A DNA stretch of 48,210 nt from Gammaproteobacteria bacterium. Its GTDB lineage: Bacteria > Pseudomonadota > Gammaproteobacteria > Pseudomonadales > Pseudohongiellaceae. The DNA lies in contig PBTW01000116.1 in assembly GCA_002729315.1 (NCBI GenBank), positions 1 through 48,210 of the forward strand, in the 5' to 3' direction. Of this stretch, positions 42,248 to 48,210 are shown in pieces. How positions within the stretch are numbered: the first letter of the stretch is position 1; every line of letters starts with the position of its first letter. Below the pieces are notes generated by a model. It was not told where the DNA came from, searched no databases, and saw only the letters and a list, made by a program, of their open reading frames with translations. A program made the position numbers and the translations under genes.

Positions 42248-43473
42248 CAGACTGCCTTTGTGGCGGGTATGTTTTCAATGTGGCCTGCCACTCCGTATTT
42301 CGCATACAGCGCTTCTTTCTTTTCGGGGTCGATGTTGATCCGGGTCATATCTCCGTCAATGTGAGGTAGAGCCATTAGTCTCGGGTCCATCACCCTAAAC
42401 CACAGTGAAGGTACGTAGGCTAGCGGGAACATGCCGTTGTAGCCGTTGGGCAAGCGAGGCACATCTTTGAAATTTCGCAGCGATTGATAGCGCCGAGTCG
42501 GATGGGCATGATGATCGGAATGTCTCTCCAAGTGGAACAAGACCAGATTCGTGTATTTATGATTGCTGTTCCACGAGTGATACGGTTGGCAGCGTTCGTA
42601 CCTTCCATTCGGTTCTTTCTGACGCAGCAATCCATAGTGCTCAATATAGTTTGCACTGGTCAGTTGCCACCAGGCGAGAAAATTATGAATGGCCAGAAAG
42701 GGAATCATCATCCAACCAAATGTCGCGATGAGTGCAATCTGCAAGACAAATGTCACCGCGTAGGACTGTAAAATTTCATTTTCCCAGCTCAATACCGAGA
42801 CTCCCTTCCGGGTCAGGCGTTCATCCTCAACCGCCCAGGCTCGACGGAACGCGCCGGGAATCTCGCGTCTGGCGAACTTATAGATGCTTTCGCCCATTCT
42901 CGAAGAGGCAGGATCTTCCGGTGTGGCGACGTCGCGGTGATGGCCCCGATTGTGCTCGATACTAAAATGCCCATAAGCCGGTACGGCTAAAACAATCTTT
43001 GCCAAGTTGCGCTCCAGTTGCGTCTTTTTGTGACCCAACTCATGACCGGTGTTAATTCCCAAGCCGTTGGCGATCCCCGCTGAGATCGCAAGCAGGAGTA
43101 CACCCCACCATGAAAGCGCTTGCGTGCTCGCCCAATACGCCGCACCGATCAGCGAGGCAAAATGCAGCGGAACGGTTAGCACGGGTAGCAGTCGGTAATA
43201 AGAATCTGCCTCTAGCAACGGAACGATTTCCTCCGGAGGGTTGTTTTCATCCTCTCCCAGCCACCAGTCCAGAACCGGTCCGACAACATAAGCAACGAAG
43301 AGTGGTAACGCCAGCCATGCCTGGTGACCGAACAATGCGTGAGTCCCAATGCCAAGAAAAGGAATGAGGGCATAAGCCAGAGAGGCCATCCAGAGATAGC
43401 GCTTGGTGTCGATGTAGGAGATATCGCCGGCATCAGTAGCAAGTGTGTAGGTTTTCATGTTTTGCTTAGCCAT
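42247..43473 (-). CDS. alkB: Alkane 1-monooxygenase (AlkB), diiron membrane hydroxylase
   Basis: 408 residues, inner membrane, about six helices. All histidine boxes are present: HELGH (144-148), EHNRGHHRDV (173-182) and LERHSDHH (315-322), with the AlkB signature NYIEHYGL (275-282). The enzyme hydroxylates medium or long n-alkanes at the terminal carbon using O2 and rubredoxin electrons. The rubredoxin gene follows in overlap. The start has a weak ribosome site; Met6 is an alternative. Length is typical. No alkane regulator or transporter gene is adjacent, so induction is unknown. Chain-length preference cannot be read with confidence. Confidence 0.95.
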   Translation of the reverse strand: MAKQNMKTYTLATDAGDISYIDTKRYLWMASLAYALIPFLGIGTHALFGHQAWLALPLFVAYVVGPVLDWWLGEDENNPPEEIVPLLEADSYYRLLPVLTVPLHFASLIGAAYWASTQALSWWGVLLLAISAGIANGLGINTGHELGHKKTQLERNLAKIVLAVPAYGHFSIEHNRGHHRDVATPEDPASSRMGESIYKFARREIPGAFRRAWAVEDERLTRKGVSVLSWENEILQSYAVTFVLQIALIATFGWMMIPFLAIHNFLAWWQLTSANYIEHYGLLRQKEPNGRYERCQPYHSWNSNHKYTNLVLFHLERHSDHHAHPTRRYQSLRNFKDVPRLPNGYNGMFPLAYVPSLWFRVMDPRLMALPHIDGDMTRINIDPEKKEALYAKYGVAGHIENIPATKAV

Positions 43474-43542
43474 CGGCTTGCTGATAGGAATTTAGTTTAG
43501 CCTATCTTTTGTCGTTTATTAACAAATCACCGTGTTTTTAGC

Positions 43543-45258
43543 TTATCTCTCAATAGCCGCGGCAAAAACTTCACCAACTCCCCGGTCTCTCGGATCAGCC
43601 GCGGGTCGTAAGGTGTCTCCGTCTCGCCAGATCAGCTGAACATCGCCGAATTCCCAGTCATGTGGCTGCACCCGGTAGCCACGCTCCCTGAGTGCCGATT
43701 TGGTCTGATCTGGCAAAGGGTTGGCAATGCTTGTGGTGATTAAATCCGAAGGTAGAAGCTGATGGTGAAAGCGTGTGGCGCCGACTGCTTCTAGAGGCGT
43801 CATGCCAAAATCGGTAATGTTGATGATAGTCTGGAACACGGTGGTAAAAATGGTTGAGCCCCCGGGGGTTCCGACCACCATCATAACTTTATCACCTTCC
43901 AGCAGAATTGTCGGTGACATAGAGGAGAGTGGCCGCTTGCCCGACTGAATCTCATTGGCATTGCTTCCGACAACGCCATAGATATTAGGAACGCCCGGCT
44001 TGGCGCTAAAGTCATCCATTTCGTTATTGAGCAGAAACCCGGCACCTTCAATAATTACTCCACTGCCAAACGCCCAGTTGATCGTGTAGGTATTGGACAC
44101 CGCATTACCCCACTGGTCGATAATAGAATAATGCGTTGTGTTCGGTGACGTGAGGCCGGGGCTCACACCGTCAAGCCTGGAAATGGTTTTCGGGTTGACT
44201 TCCCGGGCACGGCGCTCCACGTAGCTGTCCGAAATCAGAGTCTCAATATCAATATCGACAAAATCGGAGTCACCCAGATACGCTCCCCGATCAGCGAAAA
44301 CCCGCTTTTCCATCTCTGACACGAGATGCACATACTGAGGTGAATTGTGTGCAACGCCCTCAAAATGAAAAGCTAGCGCGTCTTTCATTTTCAACAGCTG
44401 AATGACCCCGAAACCGCCTGAACTGGGCGGAGGCGAGGACAATACCTGATAATTGCGCCACAGGGCTTTTAGTGGCTCGCGCCAGACTGCCTCATAACTT
44501 GCCAGATCCTCCAGGCTGATGAGGCCATCGTCCTTTGCCATTTGCGCTACGATGAGTCGGGCTGTTTCGCCGCGATAGAAGTCTGCAGAGCCCTGATCGG
44601 CGATCCGCTCGAGAGTCGTGGCCAGCTCCGGCTGTCGGAAAAGCTGCTCGGCGCTGATCTGCGAAAAATAATCTTTGAAGTTGGTTTTATTGCCAAACCA
44701 ATCAAGATTGGCGTGAATCTCATCAACCAGGGCTGGGGCTGGTATAAACCCTTCCCGCGCAAGTTTGATCGCGGGCTGGAGGAGCCCTCGCCAGGGTAGC
44801 GACCCGTAACGCTGATGCGCAGCCCACATCCCGGCAACTGTTCCCGGCACGGCAGCGGCCTTAGCACCAATCAGGGTCGCATTTTCAATCACCTCACCCT
44901 GTTGGTCGAGGTACATATCGCGATGCGCGGTAAGGGCAGCTTTTTCGCGGTAATCAAGAAACGCGCTTTCACCCTCCATGTGGGTAAGCATGAACCCGCC
45001 ACCGCCAATGTTGCCGGCGTCAATATAGGTCACTGCCAGAGCAAACCCTGTGGCGATAGCGGCGTCCACTGCATTGCCACCGCTTAGCAATATTGCTTTG
45101 GCGACTTCTGCGGCGTACGGATCCGGGATCGCGATGGCTGCCTGGGCTGTTTGTGGCGCCGGCTCTCCCGTTTGTGCTGAAAGCCTGCCCGCCAAGAGGC
45201 ACGCGCAAAGCAGGTGCAGGCGGGTAGAGCGTCCGGTCAAAGTCAAAATAGAAGTCAT
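43543..45258 (-). CDS. ggt: Gamma-glutamyltranspeptidase, exported
   Basis: 571-residue precursor with a signal peptide ending near SAQT (29). The proenzyme should cleave before T374 in PNTTHYSI, the Thr nucleophile of the small subunit, as in E. coli (T391). Other motifs: NIGGGGFML, AAVPGTVAGM, SGGFGVIQLL and GSGVIIEGAGFLLNNEMDDF (split as GSGVIIEGAGFLL and NNEMDDF), and GTPGGSTIFTTV that makes the oxyanion region. It hydrolyses or transfers gamma-glutamyl groups in the periplasm, for example of glutathione. A cyclophilin lipoprotein gene lies 131 bases upstream in the same direction; AlkB is downstream. Confidence 0.94.
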   Translation of the reverse strand: MTSILTLTGRSTRLHLLCACLLAGRLSAQTGEPAPQTAQAAIAIPDPYAAEVAKAILLSGGNAVDAAIATGFALAVTYIDAGNIGGGGFMLTHMEGESAFLDYREKAALTAHRDMYLDQQGEVIENATLIGAKAAAVPGTVAGMWAAHQRYGSLPWRGLLQPAIKLAREGFIPAPALVDEIHANLDWFGNKTNFKDYFSQISAEQLFRQPELATTLERIADQGSADFYRGETARLIVAQMAKDDGLISLEDLASYEAVWREPLKALWRNYQVLSSPPPSSGGFGVIQLLKMKDALAFHFEGVAHNSPQYVHLVSEMEKRVFADRGAYLGDSDFVDIDIETLISDSYVERRAREVNPKTISRLDGVSPGLTSPNTTHYSIIDQWGNAVSNTYTINWAFGSGVIIEGAGFLLNNEMDDFSAKPGVPNIYGVVGSNANEIQSGKRPLSSMSPTILLEGDKVMMVVGTPGGSTIFTTVFQTIINITDFGMTPLEAVGATRFHHQLLPSDLITTSIANPLPDQTKSALRERGYRVQPHDWEFGDVQLIWRDGDTLRPAADPRDRGVGEVFAAAIER

Positions 45259-45389
45259 TTTAAAAGTCTCTGCTGACAGGTAGCGTAATCATCGGAAAGT
45301 CGAGCCAGTCAAGAGGCAGACCCACTCTGGTGAACAGGGACATCTCGGTACCGTCACGTGCGCATGATCGAACTCCATCCTGAGTGCTC

Positions 45390-45971
45390 TTACTCCGGAA
45401 TTCGAAATCCGCTAGCTTCTATTTCTGCGCGGGTCATGTTGATCATGTTGATATCGAGGCTGATGGTCTCGACGGGTTCATCCGATTCGTCAGTCTCTAC
45501 AGCAACGATCTGATCAATCACCTCCATACCGGAAAATACGAAGCCATAGATTGTGTAATTGTCATCGAGCCTTGCGATGCCATTGGCATCATGCACGACA
45601 TAGAACTGACAGCCCGCGGAGAGCTTGCCGGGATTGTTGTCCCTACCGGCGGCAAAGGTGCCATATACATGCCGTAGTTGAGGACGAAACTCGGGCTCAA
45701 GTAAGTGGATGGAGTAAGCAAAGCCTTCAGGCGTATCTGGGCAGCCGCCCTGCGCGACAAATCCTTCGATTACCCGATTAAAGGAGTAGTCATCGAAGTA
45801 TCCTGAATTGGTTAGATCGATAAAGTACTGTCGATGGACGGGTACTTCTTCGTAGAGCCAAACAAAGAGATCGCCAAGGCGGGTGCTGATTCGGACCACC
45901 TGATACGTGTCTGATAAGGTTGTACAGCCGCCGACCGTGGCAACGAACAGAGCTAACAAAAATTTTCGCAT
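45390..45971 (-). CDS. Cyclophilin-type peptidyl-prolyl isomerase, lipoprotein
   Basis: 193 residues. Lipobox VGGC with Cys 16 predicts a lipid anchor. The cyclophilin domain is complete, with YSFNRVIEGFVAQGGCPD (active-site Arg, Phe and Gln), CQFYVVHD and YGFVFSGMEVID. It would catalyse proline isomerisation during folding of exported proteins. Between it and the gamma-glutamyltranspeptidase start are 131 bases with a short unsupported frame and no terminator, so co-transcription is possible. Starts with GAAAG near the ATG. Confidence 0.9.
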   Translation of the reverse strand: MRKFLLALFVATVGGCTTLSDTYQVVRISTRLGDLFVWLYEEVPVHRQYFIDLTNSGYFDDYSFNRVIEGFVAQGGCPDTPEGFAYSIHLLEPEFRPQLRHVYGTFAAGRDNNPGKLSAGCQFYVVHDANGIARLDDNYTIYGFVFSGMEVIDQIVAVETDESDEPVETISLDINMINMTRAEIEASGFRIPE

Positions 45972-46126
45972 GATCTTTCGATTCTTCCCGACTTGATGGA
46001 AAAGGGTTTAAAGATGCGGTTTGGCGGCAAGGCAAGAAGAACTCAGACCGAAGCCAGGCAGCCGTTGGCCTCTGAGCTTTGTCGGAATCCTTGACGTTTG
46101 TGGGCTCCGAAGGGCGCTTTCACTGG

Positions 46127-47851
46127 TTAGTGCCGGTATCTCGTCTGATCGACATACTTCCAATCTACCGCGCCGAAGAACATTTCATCCATGCTCTGCA
46201 AACCCCAGGGCACTGAACGGGATGGATCAGGGTTCATCTGGTTTTGTTCCGAGTTGTCAAATGCGCCAACCGCAGTGAATTTAGTCCCTGCGGGCACGAA
46301 GCGTGGCTCTTTCAATGTGTAAGCGAGTTGCCAGTTATAGTTATAGTTGGCAATGTTCAGCATTTCCTCGGTTGTGCCATCGGGGAAAGTCGCATAGAAG
46401 CGCATTCGCTTGCCGCGAAAATGCATGTGAGGCGTGAAGCTGTAAACGTATGCGTCATCATCAATAACAATAGACTGAGTCATCTCGTAGTCGGGATCAT
46501 AGGGCGGGATGTTGACCCAGGTCGACGTGAAGTGGCAGGCGCAGGCGCCGCTGGTCCGCTCCTGGGGCACAAAGTTTTTTGGGTAGAACCATACTCCAAT
46601 CCGGCTCTCATCTACTGCAGCTCTCCCCGTAGTCGTGTAGTGCATTTGCATGGTAATCTTTGTGCCCGCCCGCAGCAGACCGCCGGTATTTGGAGGTTCC
46701 ATGCGTGGTGCCTGACCCGGAATATAAGGCGCAATACCGGGACGATCTTGGTCATCTCCGCCGAGCAATGATCCGCCCCGAGCTGCACCTGGTGGGATGA
46801 TGCTGTGCAGAGTGTGATGGAGCACAGTGCGATCTCCGGGAATATATTGGCTTGCTCGGACCCAACGATCTTCTTCAAGATCCACGTCAACCATTACATT
46901 GTAATAATCAAGCACACCCGTCGCGGGAATTTCTTGCGGTGGAATATCAATGATCAAGTCTGGTTCGCCAAATGCCCATTCGGACTCAGGCCAGGAGAGA
47001 TGTGCTAGCGGGTCGGTGGTCCCGTCGCGAGGGGCGCCGGCCTCAATCCAGTGCATAAGTGTTTGCTGCTCTGAATCTGTTAGAAGCATATCATTCTCGA
47101 ATGAACCAATATGTGGGTCGATTTGTCCTGGTGGCATACGCTTGGTCATTACCACTTCCCTGATCATGGGCGACCACCCCCGTATCATGGAGTAACTGTC
47201 CATAGCAAATGGTGCTATGCCGCTCTCCCGGTGGCACGATGCGCAGTTTTCTTTAATTATCGGGGCGATATCCTTTTCATATGCTGGCGCATGTTGCCGA
47301 TGATTGTTCGCCGCAGCATAGTTGATGGCTTGTCCAACTTCGAGAGTTTTTGGGGCTGTAAACTTTTCTCCAGCGACTATGGAATTGAGGATGCTCTCGG
47401 TCTCACCGGTGAGTGAGCCGCGGTGTATCACGGTGAAACTAGAAGGGTCGAACAAAATAAACTCAGCAGAGCGCTGTATCCCCAAGGCCTCACCAATGAT
47501 TTGGGAGTCATCCATCAGGACCGGTATTTGTGTCCCTAGGCGATCCATCTCAGCTTGAACTTCCTCTCGGTTACGCAGACCCATTGAATTGATCAGGAAG
47601 AATTGGATCTTCTCGGCTGAGAATGCCTTTGCCAATCGTGTAAATTCAGGGATAGCATCCGCTACAGATTCGTCATGGTTGGCCTGTGCTAGAAACGCAA
47701 TCGCCTTGTTATCGTCATACCAACTCATCTGGTGGAAGTATCCAGCTTGGTCGAGTAGGGAGAAGTCCCCGACTCGCTCTTGGCCGAGCGCAGAAGATGC
47801 TATCAGTGCAAATAAGGTGAATACGAAAGTTTTTACAGGCGAAGAAAACAT
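46127..47851 (-). CDS. Three-domain redoxin / cytochrome c / type II copper monooxygenase-like protein
   Basis: 574-residue precursor, signal peptide to about residue 23, ribosome site AAAGGG. Domain 1 (about 25-160) is a thioredoxin-like (AhpC/TSA-type) fold that has no Cys in the place of the redox centre. Domain 2 (about 185-275) is cytochrome-c-like with CASCH (C203, C206, H207) and Met residues for the sixth ligand. Domain 3 (about 300-570) resembles peptidylglycine alpha-hydroxylating and dopamine beta-type copper monooxygenases: HHTLH with H345/H346, QMHYTT with H404, and TPHMHF with H475/H477, plus Met residues near 539 for the second copper. The set covers both copper sites. The haem may deliver electrons to the copper centre. 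Periplasmic; substrate unknown. Confidence 0.8.
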   Translation of the reverse strand: MFSSPVKTFVFTLFALIASSALGQERVGDFSLLDQAGYFHQMSWYDDNKAIAFLAQANHDESVADAIPEFTRLAKAFSAEKIQFFLINSMGLRNREEVQAEMDRLGTQIPVLMDDSQIIGEALGIQRSAEFILFDPSSFTVIHRGSLTGETESILNSIVAGEKFTAPKTLEVGQAINYAAANNHRQHAPAYEKDIAPIIKENCASCHRESGIAPFAMDSYSMIRGWSPMIREVVMTKRMPPGQIDPHIGSFENDMLLTDSEQQTLMHWIEAGAPRDGTTDPLAHLSWPESEWAFGEPDLIIDIPPQEIPATGVLDYYNVMVDVDLEEDRWVRASQYIPGDRTVLHHTLHSIIPPGAARGGSLLGGDDQDRPGIAPYIPGQAPRMEPPNTGGLLRAGTKITMQMHYTTTGRAAVDESRIGVWFYPKNFVPQERTSGACACHFTSTWVNIPPYDPDYEMTQSIVIDDDAYVYSFTPHMHFRGKRMRFYATFPDGTTEEMLNIANYNYNWQLAYTLKEPRFVPAGTKFTAVGAFDNSEQNQMNPDPSRSVPWGLQSMDEMFFGAVDWKYVDQTRYRH

Positions 47852-47988
47852 TTTGATGGCCCTTTCTTAATTGCTCTGACTTTCATTATGGCCAAATTGA
47901 TAGCACCTCACCACCGAAAAATGACCAGCGCGCACTTTCAAATGCTTCTTTGTGACTGAGTGTAGAGGGGGGAAAAGTTATGAAGGAC

Positions 47989-48023
47989 AAAAAAAAGGCT
48001 TCATCCGTCGGATGAAGCCTTTT
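47989..48023 (-). terminator. Rho-independent terminator of proteorhodopsin gene
   Basis: Twelve-pair perfect stem (AAGGCTTCATCC 47995-48006 with its complement 48010-48021, loop of three), followed on the minus strand by a run of about eight T (plus-strand A 47989-47996). It lies 32 bases beyond the proteorhodopsin stop. The 137 bases between it and the start of the copper protein hold that gene's promoter region. Confidence 0.93.
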
Positions 48024-48054
48024 CAATGTTAACACCGATCGGTGTGGTGTTGGT

Positions 48055-48210
48055 TTATCCGTGGCTGCTGGAAGTGTCTTCGTTTGCTGCATACCAGATG
48101 AACAGGCCAAACGCGATCTTGTTCAGCAAGTCGGCGAGGTTGTACACAATGTTGACTGTTTCAACGTTGGTACCACCTGCCAGATAGCCGAGGAAGTATC
48201 CAATTGGATA
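48055..48210 (-). CDS. Proteorhodopsin, C-terminal 51 residues (gene continues beyond the window)
   Basis: The minus strand reads YPIGYFLGYLAGG, then NIVYNLADLLNKIAFGL and FIWYAANEDTSSSHG to a TAA at 48055-48057. This is helices F end to G of proteorhodopsin; the retinal Schiff-base lysine is the K in LLNKIAFG (fragment residue 31). The protein is a light-driven proton pump in the inner membrane. The part that would show spectral tuning (residue equivalent to 105) and the Asp/Glu pump pair are outside the window, so colour and pump type cannot be read. A strong terminator follows. The frame is complete to the edge, with no break. Confidence 0.93.
   Translation of the reverse strand, partial: YPIGYFLGYLAGGTNVETVNIVYNLADLLNKIAFGLFIWYAANEDTSSSHG

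Noticed and set aside
45260-45390. Short frame MSLFTRVGLPLDW... directly before the gamma-glutamyltranspeptidase start
   Set aside because: 27 residues, no ribosome site, no motif or leader-peptide repeat; a regulatory leader role cannot be supported.

Overview
The window looks like chromosomal DNA of a free-living marine gammaproteobacterium of moderate GC content. The clearest pointers are the 3' end of a proteorhodopsin gene at the right edge (48055-48210, minus), an alkane hydroxylase-rubredoxin pair, two TonB-dependent receptors, and many secreted oxidoreductases and hydrolases. Proteorhodopsin-bearing groups such as SAR92, OM60/NOR5 or Pseudohongiella relatives would fit, but no marker gene here allows a firm assignment. 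There is no rRNA, tRNA, CRISPR array, phage or intact insertion sequence.

Layout. 22-3276 (minus): a complete operon for a tryptophan-tryptophylquinone amine dehydrogenase (large subunit, MauE, MauD, small subunit, cytochrome c), with small-subunit features of the aromatic-amine type. 3647-6332 (plus): acetyltransferase, small tail-anchored protein, DsbB-like protein and sirtuin. 6333-6720: gene debris. 6721-7662 (minus): exported epoxide-hydrolase-like enzyme. 7766-12717 (plus): a catabolic operon of sodium symporter, Gfo/Idh/MocA dehydrogenase, aldo/keto reductase and Fe(II)/2-oxoglutarate dioxygenase. 13888-16000 (plus): glutathione transferase and Baeyer-Villiger monooxygenase. 16040-22450: a TonB receptor diverging from a three-gene unit with two Tat-exported PLP aminotransferase-fold enzymes and a secreted protein of unknown function between them, closed by a strong terminator. 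22662-31342: amidase, PQQ alcohol dehydrogenase, FG-GAP protein, SulP transporter with a phosphatase-like partner, and an exported two-domain VOC protein. 31740-41488: a second copy of the themes of the 16-22 kb unit (paralogue of the unknown secreted protein, methyltransferase-like protein, lipoprotein acylase, paralogous TonB receptor, cytosolic HisC-like aminotransferase, YjiH-type permease). 42080-48210 (minus): rubredoxin and AlkB, gamma-glutamyltranspeptidase, cyclophilin lipoprotein, a three-domain redoxin/cytochrome c/copper monooxygenase protein, and proteorhodopsin.

How it may work together (inference). The window is rich in uptake and opening of organic nitrogen compounds: amine dehydrogenase, amidase, Ntn-hydrolase acylase, gamma-glutamyltranspeptidase, three aminotransferases and two paralogous TonB receptors. 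Electrons from the TTQ and PQQ enzymes would enter periplasmic cytochromes, and proteorhodopsin could supplement the proton gradient. The most unusual element is the 16.0-22.5 kb unit, where a TonB receptor is paired with two periplasmic PLP enzymes and a protein family of unknown function; paralogues of three of its parts recur at 31.7-40.1 kb. I regard this as the best candidate for an undescribed uptake and processing system.
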